DNA of 64,000 nt from Luteimicrobium xylanilyticum (GCF_009429125.1 NZ_CP045529.1:3162001-3226000); one strand, 5' to 3'. Numbered from the stretch's first letter, positions 1 to 9,174 are shown. Program-made: numbers and translations. Notes: generated by a model not told the origin, from the sequence alone.

Positions 1-479
1 TGCTCACGCACCCCGCCTACGGCAGGGAGGTGGGCGTGAACCCGGGCGCGACGCCGTCGTCGGCGATCCGGGGGGTCCTCCTGAACTGCGGCCCGTACGA
101 CCTCGGGCTCATCGACGGCTCCGAGCCCGGCCTCCTCGGCTGGGGGTCGCGCACGATCGGCTGGTCGTACCTCGGTGAGCGCGACTTCCTCGACGAGCCC
201 CTGACGAAGACGCTGTCCCTCGTCGACCACGTCTACCCCGGCTTCCCGCCGGTGTTCGTCTCCGGGGGGAACGACGACCCGCTGACCGCGGGCGCCAAGG
301 TCTACGCCGAGCGGCTCGCAGCCGCCGGCACCGACGTCGACGCCCTGTTCTTCCCGGGCGACTACGTCGACCCGGCATCAGGTAAGGCGCTCCCCCACGA
401 GTACCAGTTCGACCTGCGCCTCCACGCCGCGCAGACGTCGCTCGACCGCACCCTGGCGTTCCTCGCCCAGCACACCTGA
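1..479 (+). CDS. alpha/beta hydrolase (esterase/lipase-like), C-terminal part
   Basis: The reading frame is already open at base 1, so only the last 158 or so residues are present and the start lies outside the window. The remaining part looks like the second half of an alpha/beta hydrolase of the esterase/lipase (hydrolase_3-like) type. The run VFVSGGNDDPLT supplies the usual loop with the acid of the catalytic triad, and LPHEYQFD about 50 residues later supplies the probable catalytic His. The nucleophile serine would lie before the window, so activity cannot be confirmed. The gene converges on the SIMPL gene with a hairpin between them. Substrate unknown. Confidence 0.7.
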   Translation, partial: LTHPAYGREVGVNPGATPSSAIRGVLLNCGPYDLGLIDGSEPGLLGWGSRTIGWSYLGERDFLDEPLTKTLSLVDHVYPGFPPVFVSGGNDDPLTAGAKVYAERLAAAGTDVDALFFPGDYVDPASGKALPHEYQFDLRLHAAQTSLDRTLAFLAQHT

Positions 480-501
480 CGGTTGCGCAGGGGGAACCGT
501 C
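478..501. terminator. hairpin between convergent genes
   Basis: The arms GACGGTT (478-484) and AACCGTC (495-501) pair perfectly around a 10-nt loop, starting at the hydrolase stop codon and lying just downstream of the SIMPL stop on the other strand. There is no T-run, so a terminator role is inferred from position only. Confidence 0.4.
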
Positions 502-503
502 GC

Positions 504-1166
504 TCAGTCCGCGAACGCCCAGCGCACGGTGACGGAGGCCTGGACCTCCTGCTGCCCCGGTTCGACGACGAGCGCCGCCGACGCCTTGAGCACCCGCGGC
601 GCCGGTGCCCCGGGACCGCCGTCCTCACGCACGTCGAGCACGTCGCCGAGCGCCTTGCCGGCCAGCCGCGCGTACTGCTCCGCGCGGGCCCGAGCGTCGG
701 CGAACGCGGCCTCGCGCGCCTGCTCGGCGAGCGGGCCGACGTCGGACAAGGCGGTCGTGAGCGACTCCAGCCGCGCCACGGGTCCGGCTGCAGCGAGCGC
801 GTCCCGCACGACGGCGCCCGCCCCGTCCACGTCCCGCAGCACCACGCGCAGGGTCGCCCGGGCGGTGGTGCGACTCGGCGCGTCGTCGGCTCCGCCCGGC
901 GTGGGGCGCTCCGTCCAGGTCGAGGTCTGCGCGGTGCGCACGTTGCCGTCGGGCACGCCCGCCGACGCGAGCGAGGCGCGCAACGCCGCCAGACCCGACG
1001 TGGCGCCGTCGAGCGCGGCCTGGACGTCGGGCGCGACGGCCTCCGCCCCGAGCTCGGCCACCACCACGTCGGGGACGCCGCTCGCGCTGCCGCTCCCCGT
1101 CACCGTCACGCCGCGGCGGGGGCCGCGGGGTCGGTTGTCGTGCTCACGTCCGTCGGGCCAGGCCAT
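504..1166 (-). CDS. SIMPL (DUF541) domain protein
   Basis: This 220-residue protein has the SIMPL/DUF541 pattern: an early GSGSAS motif, long amphipathic stretches, and the central run ARARAEQYARLAGKALG, which is typical of the family, followed by a beta-rich C-terminus. Family members are often periplasmic or cell-surface proteins and their biochemical role is largely unknown. No clear signal peptide is seen, so it may be cytoplasmic here. The ATG is preceded by GGGAGG five bases upstream, which fixes the start. It lies just downstream of prs on the same strand and could be read through from the glmU-prs operon. Confidence 0.75.
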   Translation of the reverse strand: MAWPDGREHDNRPRGPRRGVTVTGSGSASGVPDVVVAELGAEAVAPDVQAALDGATSGLAALRASLASAGVPDGNVRTAQTSTWTERPTPGGADDAPSRTTARATLRVVLRDVDGAGAVVRDALAAAGPVARLESLTTALSDVGPLAEQAREAAFADARARAEQYARLAGKALGDVLDVREDGGPGAPAPRVLKASAALVVEPGQQEVQASVTVRWAFAD

Positions 1167-1192
1167 GGTGCCTCCCAGTCAGGAGTCGCTGT

Positions 1193-2179
1193 TCAGGAGT
1201 TGCCGTCGAAGAGCGAGGTGACCGAGCCGTCGTCGAAGACCTCGCGGATCGCGCGCGCGATCACCGGCGCGATCGAGAGGACGGTGAGCTGCCCGAACTG
1301 CTTGTCGGCCGTGATCGGCAGCGTGTCCGTCACGACGACCTCGCGCGCGCCGCACTCCGACAGGCGCTGCGCCGCCGGGTCCGACAGCACGCCGTGCGTC
1401 GCGGCGACGATGACGCTCTTCGCGCCCGCCGCGAGGACGACCTTCACGGCCTCGGCGATCGTGCCGCCCGTGTCGATGAGGTCGTCGACGAGCACGCAGT
1501 CGCGGCCCTCGACGTCGCCGACCACGCGGTTCGCGACCGACTGGTTGGGCCGCGTGATGTCACGCGTCTTGTGGACGAACGCGAGCGGTCCCCCGCCCAG
1601 CTTCGCCGCCCACTGCTCGGCGACGCGGATACGGCCGGCGTCGGGCGAGACGACCGTGACGTTGCCGAGGTCCACACGGCCCCGCACGTAGTCCGTGAGG
1701 ATCGGCATCGCCCACAGGTGGTCGACCGGGCCGTCGAAGAAGCCCTGGGCCTGCGCCGAGTGCAGGTCCACGCTCATGATGCGGTCCGCGCCCGCGGTCT
1801 TGAACAGGTCCGCCATGAGACGGGCCGAGATCGGCTCGCGCCCACGGTGCTTCTTGTCCTGGCGCGCGTACCCGTAGAACGGGACGACGACCGTGATGGT
1901 GCGCGCCGAAGCCCGCTTCGCGGCGTCGACCATGAGCATCTGCTCCATGATCCACTGGTTGATCGGCGCCGTGTGGCTCTGGAGCAGGAACACGTCCGTG
2001 CCGCGCACCGACTCGCCGAACCGCACGTAGATCTCGCCGTTCGCGAAGTCGTACGCCGTCGTCGGGAGCAGGTCGACGCCCAGCTCGCGCGCGACGTCCT
2101 TCGCGAGCTCCGGGTGTGCCCGGCCCGACGCCAGGACGAGCGTCTTGGTGTTCTTCTCGCCGGTGAGCAGCGTGGTCAT
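1193..2179 (-). CDS. prs: ribose-phosphate pyrophosphokinase
   Basis: Makes PRPP from ribose 5-phosphate and ATP, feeding purine, pyrimidine, NAD, His and Trp synthesis in the cytoplasm. At 328 residues it has the normal length for a class I PRPP synthetase. The flexible ATP-binding loop ([14 protein letters not shown]) is seen near residue 110, the metal-binding DLHSAQ motif near 140, and the PRPP-binding signature [12 protein letters not shown] near 230. Its ATG overlaps the glmU stop codon (ATGA), so the two are translationally coupled, as in many actinobacteria. Confidence 0.97.
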   Translation of the reverse strand: MTTLLTGEKNTKTLVLASGRAHPELAKDVARELGVDLLPTTAYDFANGEIYVRFGESVRGTDVFLLQSHTAPINQWIMEQMLMVDAAKRASARTITVVVPFYGYARQDKKHRGREPISARLMADLFKTAGADRIMSVDLHSAQAQGFFDGPVDHLWAMPILTDYVRGRVDLGNVTVVSPDAGRIRVAEQWAAKLGGGPLAFVHKTRDITRPNQSVANRVVGDVEGRDCVLVDDLIDTGGTIAEAVKVVLAAGAKSVIVAATHGVLSDPAAQRLSECGAREVVVTDTLPITADKQFGQLTVLSIAPVIARAIREVFDDGSVTSLFDGNS

Positions 2180-3945
2180 CGGTCGGTCCCCTCGGTACGG
2201 GCGGTGCGGATCGTGAACGTGTCGTCCAGCGCCTCCGAGTGGGGCGACGTCGGGCGTGGCTGGTCGGCGGCGTCGGCGTGCTTCGCGAGCTCGCGCAGCG
2301 CCTGAGCACCGAGGGCGGGCATGGCGCCCGTGAGCGTCGCGGGCTCGGTGGCCGGCACGACGGCGTCGTCCGAGGAGTCGTCGTCGCCCGTGGGCTCGAC
2401 GCCCTCGCCGCGGGCTGCGGCGGCGGCCTGCGCAGCCGCGGTGCCCGGACGACGGCGCTCGACCCAGCCGTCGATGTTCCGCTGCGCCCCCGCGCTCACC
2501 CCCAGCGCGCCCGCGGGCACGTCCTGGCGGATGACCGAACCGGCACCGGTGTAGGCGCCGTCGCCCACGGTCACCGGCGCGACGAACAGGTTGTCGGCGC
2601 CGGTGCGGGCGTGCGAGCCGATCGTCGTGTGGTGCTTGTGGACGCCGTCGTAGTTGACGAAGACCGTGGCCGCGCCGATGTTCGTGCCCTCACCCACCGT
2701 CGCGTCACCGACGTACGACAGGTGCGGGACCTTCGAGCCCGCGCCGATGTGCGCGTTCTTCGTCTCGACGAACGTGCCGATCTTGCCCTTCTCGCCGAGC
2801 ACGCTGCCCGGGCGCAGGTACGCGAACGGGCCGACGTTCGCCCCGGCGCCGATCACCGAGAGCGTCGCGTGCGTGCGCGAGACCACCGCGCCCTCGCCGA
2901 CCTCCACGTCCGTGAGCGTCGTGTCCGGGCCGATCGTCGCGCCCGCCGAGACGACCGTCGCGCCGTGGAGCTGCGTGCCCGGGAGGATCGTCACGTCCGG
3001 GGCCAGGTCGACGTCGACGTCGACCCACGTCGTCGCCGGGTCGACGATCGTGACCCCCGCCCGCATCCAGTCCTCCAGGACGCGGTCGTTGAGGATCCGG
3101 CCCAGCGTCGCGAGCTGCACCCGGTCGTTCACGCCCTCGACGGCGTACGGGTCCTCCGAGACGATCGCCCGGACCTGCCCGCCGTCCTCGCGGGCCAGCG
3201 CGACGACGTCCGTCAGGTACAGCTCGCCCTGCGCGTTGTGCTGCGTGATGCGGGCGAGGCCCGCGCGCAGGACGCCCGCGTCGAACACGTAGACCGACGT
3301 GTTGATCTCCGCGACCTCGAGCTCCTCGGCGCTCGCGTCCCGGTGCTCGACGATCTTCAGCACGTCGCCCGTGCCGTCCTCGCGGACCACCCGGCCGTAG
3401 CCCGTCGGGTCGGCCACGACCGTCGTGAGGACCGTGACCGCGTTGCCGTCCGCGACGTGCGACGCCACCAGCTCGCCGAGCGTCCCGGCGTCGAGCAGCG
3501 GCAGGTCGCCCGCGACCACCAGGACCGCGCCCTCCAGCCCGTCGCCCAGCACCTGGCCCTCCTGGCCCAGCGGCACGCCGTGCGCCGCGCGGTCGGCGTG
3601 GGCTGCGGCGTCGAGCACCGACAGCGCCGACCGCACCGCCGCACCCGTGCCCGGCAGCTCGTCCTGCTCGACGACGAGCACGCCCTCCGCGATCGCTCGC
3701 GCGTGCTCCGCGACGCGCTCCGCCTGGTGCCGCACGACGACGGCCGTCCGGCGGGCGTCGAGCTCCCGGGTCGCGGTCAGCACGTGACCCAGCAGGCTCC
3801 GACCACCGATCGTGTGCAGCATCTTCGGGGTGCTGGACCGCATCCGCGTGCCCTCGCCCGCCGCGAGGACCACCGCCGCGGCGAGGCGCGGCCTGTCCTG
3901 CGGGGTTCCGGAGTCGTCGGTGGTCGGTACGGTCTGGGCCGTCAC
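2176..3945 (-). CDS. glmU: bifunctional GlmU: GlcN-1-P acetyltransferase / UDP-GlcNAc pyrophosphorylase
   Basis: Catalyses the last two steps to UDP-N-acetylglucosamine for peptidoglycan. The N-terminal nucleotidyltransferase opens with LAAGEGTRM; the C-terminal half is a left-handed beta-helix of hexapeptide repeats containing [10 protein letters not shown], the region of the acetyltransferase site. The start is set at GTG 3945 with GGGAG upstream; an in-frame ATG at 4014 lies inside the tRNA gene and is not credible. The protein (589 residues) is about 100 residues longer than many GlmU proteins because of a low-complexity Ala/Asp/Glu-rich tail after the beta-helix. It is the first gene of the glmU-prs operon. 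Confidence 0.95.
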   Translation of the reverse strand: MTAQTVPTTDDSGTPQDRPRLAAAVVLAAGEGTRMRSSTPKMLHTIGGRSLLGHVLTATRELDARRTAVVVRHQAERVAEHARAIAEGVLVVEQDELPGTGAAVRSALSVLDAAAHADRAAHGVPLGQEGQVLGDGLEGAVLVVAGDLPLLDAGTLGELVASHVADGNAVTVLTTVVADPTGYGRVVREDGTGDVLKIVEHRDASAEELEVAEINTSVYVFDAGVLRAGLARITQHNAQGELYLTDVVALAREDGGQVRAIVSEDPYAVEGVNDRVQLATLGRILNDRVLEDWMRAGVTIVDPATTWVDVDVDLAPDVTILPGTQLHGATVVSAGATIGPDTTLTDVEVGEGAVVSRTHATLSVIGAGANVGPFAYLRPGSVLGEKGKIGTFVETKNAHIGAGSKVPHLSYVGDATVGEGTNIGAATVFVNYDGVHKHHTTIGSHARTGADNLFVAPVTVGDGAYTGAGSVIRQDVPAGALGVSAGAQRNIDGWVERRRPGTAAAQAAAAARGEGVEPTGDDDSSDDAVVPATEPATLTGAMPALGAQALRELAKHADAADQPRPTSPHSEALDDTFTIRTARTEGTDR

Positions 3946-3975
3946 GTGAGCTCCCGTCGTCGTTCGTCGCGCTCG

Positions 3976-4047
3976 CTCCGCCCCCAGGGTTCGAACCTGG
4001 ACCAAGGGCACCAAAAACCCTTGTGCTGCCGATTACACCAAGGCGGA
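3976..4047 (-). tRNA. tRNA-Gln (anticodon TTG)
   Basis: A cloverleaf can be drawn on the minus strand: acceptor arms TCCGCCT/GGGCGGA, a D-arm containing GTGTAATCGGCAGCA, an anticodon stem AGGGT/GCCCT around the loop TTTTGGT (TTG at 34-36, reading CAA), and a T-arm with GGTTCGAACC. The discriminator base is G and no CCA is encoded. Placement directly before glmU-prs is common in Micrococcales. Confidence 0.93.
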
Positions 4048-4128
4048 CAGCCGGCGGAAGTTCTCTCCGCCGGGCGGGGGCGTGCACAGGTCGCGCGTCC
4101 AGCCCTAGTCTGCCAGGTCCGCGTGACC

Positions 4129-4455
4129 TCTCCGTGACACTGCTCGGTTCGCCGAGTGTGACGCTGCGGTCGCCGAGTGTGACGCTGGCTTCGCCGAGTG
4201 TGACGCTGGCTTCGCCGAGTGTGACCGCTCACGCGATGGCGGGCGCCCAACATGCGATCAGCCACCACCGGCGGCGGTCGACCATGCGCGCATCCTCCTT
4301 CTCGGCGCCCAACATGCGAGCAACCCCATGCTCGGCGCGAGGGGGCGTCGGCAACCGCATGGTCGAGCATGCCCGCCGACGACGACGCCCCGCACCACCG
4401 TCGCCGACGTCACCGTCGGCGAACGCAGCGTCACACTCGGCGAAGCCAGCGTCGG
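4129..4455. repeat. 21-bp tandem repeat array with inverted copies
   Basis: This gene-free stretch of about 430 bp holds four copies of CGCCGAGTGTGAC starting at 4150, 4171, 4192 and 4213, an exact 21-bp period, with a more degenerate unit before them. The same core reappears inverted as GTCACACTCGGCG at 4430, with a degenerate copy 21 bp earlier at 4409. Between the two halves, GCGCCCAACATGCGA occurs twice (near 4240-4260 and 4305-4320). A related array lies at 38583-38720. No ORF with coding character is seen. Confidence 0.85.
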
Positions 4456-4484
4456 CGGGCGGCCGACACAGGCACAATGGGGCG

Positions 4485-5132
4485 ATGACCCCGGAACCGA
4501 AGCGGCCTGCACGCTCCCGCATGACCGCGAGCCAGCGGCGCGAGCAGCTCCTCGCCGTCAGCCGGGGGCTGTTCGCCGAGAAGGGCTTCGACGGGACGAG
4601 CGTCGAGGAGATCGCCCAGCGCGCCGAGGTGTCCAAGCCGGTCGTGTACGAGCACTTCGGCGGCAAGGAGGGCGTGTACGCGGTCGTCGTGGACCGCGAG
4701 ATCCAGGCGCTCACGGCAGCCCTCACCGGCGCGCTGACGTCGCGCGGGCACCCCAAGGTGCTGCTCGAGCGGGCGTCGCTCGCGCTGCTGACCTACATCG
4801 AGAACTCCGAGGACGGCTTCCGGATCCTCGTGCGCGACTCCCCCGTGGCCCAGGCGACGGGCACGTTCTCGAGCCTGATCGGCGACGTGGCGACCCAGGT
4901 CGCCACGCTCCTGCGCGCCCAGTTCCGCGACCGCGGCCTGGACCCGAGGTACGCGGCGCTGTACGCGCAGATGCTCGTCGGCAGCGTCGCGCTGACCGGG
5001 CAGTACTGGCTCGACGCGCGCCGTCCCCCGAAGACGGAGGTCGCTGCGCACCTCGTCAACCTCGCCTGGAACGGCCTCTCGCACCTCGAGCGTCGGCCGG
5101 AGCTGCACGAGACTCCCGGCGCCGGCCGCTGA
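4485..5132 (+). CDS. TetR/AcrR family transcriptional regulator
   Basis: A 215-residue regulator. The N-terminal helix-turn-helix is clear (residues about 18-65: RREQLLAVSRGLFAEKGFDG, then SVEEIAQRAEVSKPVVYEHF). The C-terminal ligand domain is less conserved, so the effector is unknown. The start at ATG 4485 is the first one consistent with a TetR N-terminus; the frame upstream runs through the repeat array. The gene after it is about 210 bp away and probably separately controlled, so no target can be assigned. Confidence 0.88.
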   Translation: MTPEPKRPARSRMTASQRREQLLAVSRGLFAEKGFDGTSVEEIAQRAEVSKPVVYEHFGGKEGVYAVVVDREIQALTAALTGALTSRGHPKVLLERASLALLTYIENSEDGFRILVRDSPVAQATGTFSSLIGDVATQVATLLRAQFRDRGLDPRYAALYAQMLVGSVALTGQYWLDARRPPKTEVAAHLVNLAWNGLSHLERRPELHETPGAGR

Positions 5133-5200
5133 GGCCGTGTGCGGCACGAGGTCCGAGAACGGTCGTCGACGGCGCACGCGTGCCGGGCACGCCCTGACTG

Positions 5201-5214
5201 TGGAAGCGCTCCCA
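5201..5214 (+). promoter_or_regulatory. LacI-type (CebR/CelR-like) operator candidate
   Basis: TGGAAGCGCTCCCA differs by one base from TGGGAGCGCTCCCA, the palindrome bound by the cellobiose-responsive repressors CebR (Streptomyces) and CelR (Thermobifida). It lies about 130 bp before the surface-protein gene and just after the TetR gene. Regulation is inferred from the match only. Confidence 0.5.
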
Positions 5215-5344
5215 TGTGACGCGCGCCATACGGGTGAGGAATTCGCGCGAAACGTGTGAGAGGGACCTTTTGCTCGCGTCCCAGAGTGACACTTGGACAG
5301 ATGTCCCAGACAACTGTCCCACTCGGACTCGGAGCACAGAAACA

Positions 5345-6823
5345 GTGAAGAACCATCCCGCTCACACCACCCCTCACGGGCCTCGCCGCGTCCTCGCGAT
5401 CGTCGGTGCGGGCGCGCTCGTCCTCGGAGCGTCCACGCTGGTAGGCACCGGCCTCGCCGGCGACGCGAACGCCGCCGAAAGCACGGTCTGCACCGGCTAC
5501 GACACCGACGGGTTCACGATCTTCGTCCAGCACGACGTGACCCTCGGCAACGACGAGACCGAGGGCTCGCTCGCGCTGGGCGGCGACCTCCGGCTCACCA
5601 AGGGCACCAACCTCCTGCACTCCACGGGCCTCACGCCCGCCGGCTACAGCCTTCCCGTCGTCGACGGCGACCCCACCCGCCTGCTCGTCGGCGGCACGCT
5701 CGACCTCACGTCCCAAGGCGACCTGCAGGTCACGTCGGCAGGTCGTTCCGACGCGAGCCAGCTCGGTGCGATCAAGTTCGGCGACACCGCGGGCCTCGAG
5801 CTGACTTCGCGGGACGGAGTCGACCGCCTCCACGAGGCCGGCGGGAGCATCGACGCCGACCCGTACGTCGACGTGAACGACGCGGCCGACCAGACCTTCG
5901 ACGGCGACCACGCCGTCACGTACGCCGGCAGCGCCGACGTCGTCACGAGCCGGTTCCCCCGGCTCGTCGCGCAGGGCGAGTCGCTCCGGACCGCGAGCGG
6001 AGACGGCGTCGCCCAGGCGACGGTGCACGCGAACGGGTCGGACGGCTCCCTGAGCCTGACCGCGGGCAAGCTCAACGTCCTCACGATCGACGCCTCGACG
6101 CTCGGCGCGTTCACCGCCCTCACCTTTGCGGGCGTCACGCCTGGCGACGGCACCGAGCTCGTCGTGAACGTCACGGGTACCGGCGGGACCGTGCGCGTTC
6201 CCCCGCTGCGTGGTGCCGACATGCCGGGTCAGCCGGACGCCACCCATCCCAACCCGTGGGCCCCCTACGTCACGTGGAACCTCACGGGTGCGGGCACGAC
6301 GACCGTGACCGGCGACCTGGTCACCGGCACGATCCTCGCGCCCGACGTCGACCTGACCGTGGACGCGAACAGCCCGGTCGAGGGGCAGATCGTCGCGAAG
6401 TCCCTGGTCACCCGGGGCGGCGAGATCCACCAGTACCTCGCGGCGTCGTCGTGCACGACCCCGCCGCCCACGCCGACGGAGACGACGACCACCCCCGCAC
6501 CGACGCCCACCGACACCACCCCCGCACCGACGCCCACGGACACCACCCCCGCGCCGACCCCGAGCGGGACGACCACGACACCGGCACAGCCGACGACCAC
6601 ACCGGCGCCGTCGTCGACCACGACGAGCCCGGCGCCGGTCGCCCCGGTCACGTCGTCCACCCCGACGACGGAGGTCCTCGCCACCGGCGGCACCGCACCG
6701 TCGTCGGGCGGCAGCCTCGCCACCACGGGTGCGTCCGTCGTCGGCCCGCTCGTCGCGGGTGCCGCGCTGGTCGTCGGCGGGCTCGTCCTGCTGCTCGTCC
6801 GACGCCGCTCCGCCCGCGGCTGA
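5345..6823 (+). CDS. choice-of-anchor A domain surface protein with LAxTG sorting signal
   Basis: A secreted, probably wall-anchored protein of 492 residues. It has a signal peptide at residues about 14-45 (hydrophobic core VLAIVGAGALVLGASTLVGT, then AGDANAA), a beta-rich choice-of-anchor A domain starting at GYDTDGFTIFVQHDVTLGND and running to about residue 370, a Thr/Pro repeat stalk (TPTDTTPAP units) and a C-terminal LATTG motif, hydrophobic helix and RRRSARG tail. LAxTG is the motif used by actinobacterial class E sortases. Start chosen at GTG 5345, where the signal peptide begins sensibly; GGAG lies upstream. A hairpin follows the gene. Ligand unknown. Confidence 0.82.
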   Translation: MKNHPAHTTPHGPRRVLAIVGAGALVLGASTLVGTGLAGDANAAESTVCTGYDTDGFTIFVQHDVTLGNDETEGSLALGGDLRLTKGTNLLHSTGLTPAGYSLPVVDGDPTRLLVGGTLDLTSQGDLQVTSAGRSDASQLGAIKFGDTAGLELTSRDGVDRLHEAGGSIDADPYVDVNDAADQTFDGDHAVTYAGSADVVTSRFPRLVAQGESLRTASGDGVAQATVHANGSDGSLSLTAGKLNVLTIDASTLGAFTALTFAGVTPGDGTELVVNVTGTGGTVRVPPLRGADMPGQPDATHPNPWAPYVTWNLTGAGTTTVTGDLVTGTILAPDVDLTVDANSPVEGQIVAKSLVTRGGEIHQYLAASSCTTPPPTPTETTTTPAPTPTDTTPAPTPTDTTPAPTPSGTTTTPAQPTTTPAPSSTTTSPAPVAPVTSSTPTTEVLATGGTAPSSGGSLATTGASVVGPLVAGAALVVGGLVLLLVRRRSARG

Positions 6824-6840
6824 CCCACGCTGCACCGCAC

Positions 6841-6872
6841 GGCCCCGGCCCCGCACGAGCGGGTCCGGGGCT
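6841..6872 (+). terminator. G+C-rich hairpin after the surface protein
   Basis: Two 14-nt arms (6841-6854 and 6859-6872) pair at 12 of 14 positions around the tetraloop ACGA. It lies 17 bp past the stop. No T-run follows, as is common for actinobacterial hairpins. Confidence 0.55.
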
Positions 6873-6973
6873 GTCGCGCGTCATGCTCGACATGGTTGCC
6901 TCGGGTGTGGTTCGGTGTGTGCCGTGGCGCCGGTAACGCGCCCGCACGGAAAGCCGACGGAGCCTGGAGCGCG

Positions 6974-7924
6974 ATGCCCACCCTCGAGATCGACCACCTC
7001 GACAAGGCGTACGGCCCGGTCCGCGCGCTGCGCGACATGACGTTCGACGTCCCGTCGGGTGAGATCTTCGGCTTCGTGGGGTCCAACGGCGCCGGCAAGA
7101 CGACGACCATGCGGATCGCGCTCGGCGTCCTCGCGCCCGACTCGGGTCAGGTCCGGTGGGACGGTCGCCCGGTCGACCTGGAGGTGCGGCGCCGGATCGG
7201 CTACATGCCGGAGGAGCGCGGCCTGTACCCGCGGATGCGCGTCGACGAGCAGCTCGTCTACCTGGCGCGCCTGCACGGCAAGACCCCGGCCGAGGCCAAG
7301 GACGCGATGGAGCGTTGGACCGAGATCCTCGGCGTCGCACACCGCCGTACCGACGAGGTGCAGAAGCTCTCGCTCGGCAACCAGCAGCGCGTCCAGCTCG
7401 CTGCGGCGCTCGTCCACGACCCGGAGATCCTCGTCCTCGACGAGCCGTTCTCGGGCCTCGACCCCGTCGCCGTCGACGTGATGAGCGGGGTGCTGCGCGA
7501 GCGCGCCGAGGCCGGCGTCCCCGTCCTCTTCTCGTCCCACCAGCTCGACCTCGTCGAGCGCCTGTGCGACCGGGTCGGGATCATCAAGGACGGTCAGATG
7601 GTCGCGGAGGGCGCCATCGAAGAGCTGCGCTCGGAGGGCCGCCTCCAGTGGTCCGTCGACGGCGCACCCGCGAGCGCCTGGGCGCCGTCGCTGTCCGCCG
7701 GCAGCGGGCTGCGGGTCGTGAGCTCGGAGGGGCCGCGCACCGTCGTCGAGCTCGACGGCGTCTCCGCCGCCGCCCGCACGTCCACCGCCGACGACGCAGC
7801 CCAGGCCGTCCTGCGCGCCGCGCTGGCCGCGGGGCCCGTCCGCAGCTTCACGCCCGTCCGCCACTCGCTCGTCGAGCTGTACCGCGACGTGGTGTCCACC
7901 CCGACCGAGGAGCCGGCAGCATGA
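6974..7924 (+). CDS. ABC transporter ATP-binding protein (ABC-2 type)
   Basis: Energises the membrane partner encoded next. The 316-residue protein has Walker A GSNGAGKTTT near residue 35, a signature region LSLGNQQRVQLAAAL near 135, Walker B ILVLDEPFSGLD near 155 and the switch His in FSSHQLD. The signature reads LSLGNQQR, as in the NatA/YhaQ subgroup, rather than LSGGQ. The C-terminal 80 residues form the domain typical of NatA-like ATPases. It overlaps the permease by ATGA, so the two form one operon. Substrate unknown; NatA/B-type sodium or drug export is the family precedent. Confidence 0.92.
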   Translation: MPTLEIDHLDKAYGPVRALRDMTFDVPSGEIFGFVGSNGAGKTTTMRIALGVLAPDSGQVRWDGRPVDLEVRRRIGYMPEERGLYPRMRVDEQLVYLARLHGKTPAEAKDAMERWTEILGVAHRRTDEVQKLSLGNQQRVQLAAALVHDPEILVLDEPFSGLDPVAVDVMSGVLRERAEAGVPVLFSSHQLDLVERLCDRVGIIKDGQMVAEGAIEELRSEGRLQWSVDGAPASAWAPSLSAGSGLRVVSSEGPRTVVELDGVSAAARTSTADDAAQAVLRAALAAGPVRSFTPVRHSLVELYRDVVSTPTEEPAA

Positions 7925-9132
7925 GCGCGTCCCCGATCGTCCCGTCGTCGGGCTGGTCCACCGTGCGCCTCGTCGCGGGGCGCGAGCTGACGACGCGGAT
8001 GCGGTCACGCGCGTACGTCGTCACGACGCTCGTGATGCTGGTCGCGGTGGTCGTGGGCGGGGTGGTGCTGCACCTGGCGCAGGGGTCGTCGTCGGCGAAG
8101 GTGGTCGGCCTGACCCCGCAGACGACGTCCCTCACCCAGCCGCTCGAGGCCGCGGCGAAGGCCGCGGACGACGACGTCGAGGTCAAGCCGGTCCCCGACG
8201 ACGCGGCAGCGAAGGCCGGCGTCGAGGACGGCTCGCTCGACGCGGCGCTCACCGGGGACCCGACCTCGTTCACGGTCGTGGTGAAGAAGGACCTCGACTC
8301 GACGAGCGCCGCGGTGCTCACGAGCCTGCGCCAGCAGACGGCGCTCGCCAACGCCATCCAGAAGCTCGGCGGCGACCCGAGCGCGGTGTCGCAGCAGCTC
8401 AGCGACGTCCAGCTCGACGTGGCTCCGCTCCAGCCGCAGGCGCAGCGCGACGGCGCGCAGATCGTCGCGGGCTACGTCGCGGGGATCCTGCTGTTCATCA
8501 CGCTCCAGACGTGCGCGCAGCTCGTCGCGCAGGGCGTGGTCGAGGAGAAGTCGAGCCGGGTCGTCGAGCTGCTCCTCGCGACGGTCCGGCCCTGGCAGCT
8601 CATGGCGGGCAAGGTGCTCGGCATCGGTGTGGTGGGCCTGGTGCAGGTCGGGGTGGTGGTGCTCGGCGGGGCGGGGACGGCGGCGGCGCTGGGCCTGGTG
8701 AAGGCCAGCGACATCGACCTCGGCGCCACGGCGCTGTGGGCGCTGGTGTGGTTCGTGGTCGGGTTCCTGATGTACTCGCTCGCGCTCGCCGCCCTCGCGG
8801 CACTGGTCTCGCGGCAGGAGGACATCGGCTCCGTCACCGCGCCCGTCGTGATGCTCATGATCGTGCCGTACGTCATCGGGATCTCGATCGCGCCGTGGAA
8901 CCCGGACAGCCCGATCGTCGTGTGGCTCAGCTACCTGCCGTTCTGCGCGCCGCTCGTCATGCCGATCCGGATCGCGCTCGGCACGGTCGAGACGTGGCAG
9001 GCGATCGTGTCGGTGCTGATCTCGCTCGCTCTGCTGCCGGCGCTGGTCTGGCTCGCGGGCCGCATCTACTCGAACGCCGTCCTGCGCACGGGCGCGCGCG
9101 TGAAGCTCAAGGACGCCCTGCGGGCCGCGTGA
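7921..9132 (+). CDS. ABC-2 type transporter permease (NatB/YhaP-like)
   Basis: A 403-residue membrane protein with one N-terminal membrane segment (TTLVMLVAVVVGGVVLHLA), an external domain of about 140 residues, then five or six hydrophobic segments from about residue 180. The conserved EEKSSRVVELLLATVRPWQL stretch after the second segment is diagnostic of the ABC-2/NatB permease family. Start coupled to the ATPase (ATGA). Likely an exporter; the substrate cannot be read from the sequence. Confidence 0.9.
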   Translation: MSASPIVPSSGWSTVRLVAGRELTTRMRSRAYVVTTLVMLVAVVVGGVVLHLAQGSSSAKVVGLTPQTTSLTQPLEAAAKAADDDVEVKPVPDDAAAKAGVEDGSLDAALTGDPTSFTVVVKKDLDSTSAAVLTSLRQQTALANAIQKLGGDPSAVSQQLSDVQLDVAPLQPQAQRDGAQIVAGYVAGILLFITLQTCAQLVAQGVVEEKSSRVVELLLATVRPWQLMAGKVLGIGVVGLVQVGVVVLGGAGTAAALGLVKASDIDLGATALWALVWFVVGFLMYSLALAALAALVSRQEDIGSVTAPVVMLMIVPYVIGISIAPWNPDSPIVVWLSYLPFCAPLVMPIRIALGTVETWQAIVSVLISLALLPALVWLAGRIYSNAVLRTGARVKLKDALRAA

Positions 9133-9174
9133 GCGCGTCCGGATGACGACGACGCCCGGGCGCGTTGAGCGGAC

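Noticed and set aside
3946-4014. Longer glmU start at 4014
   Set aside because: It lies inside the tRNA-Gln gene; GTG 3945 has a ribosome site and a proper N-terminus.
4150-4225. CRISPR array
   Set aside because: 21-bp tandem units without spacers, and inverted copies follow.
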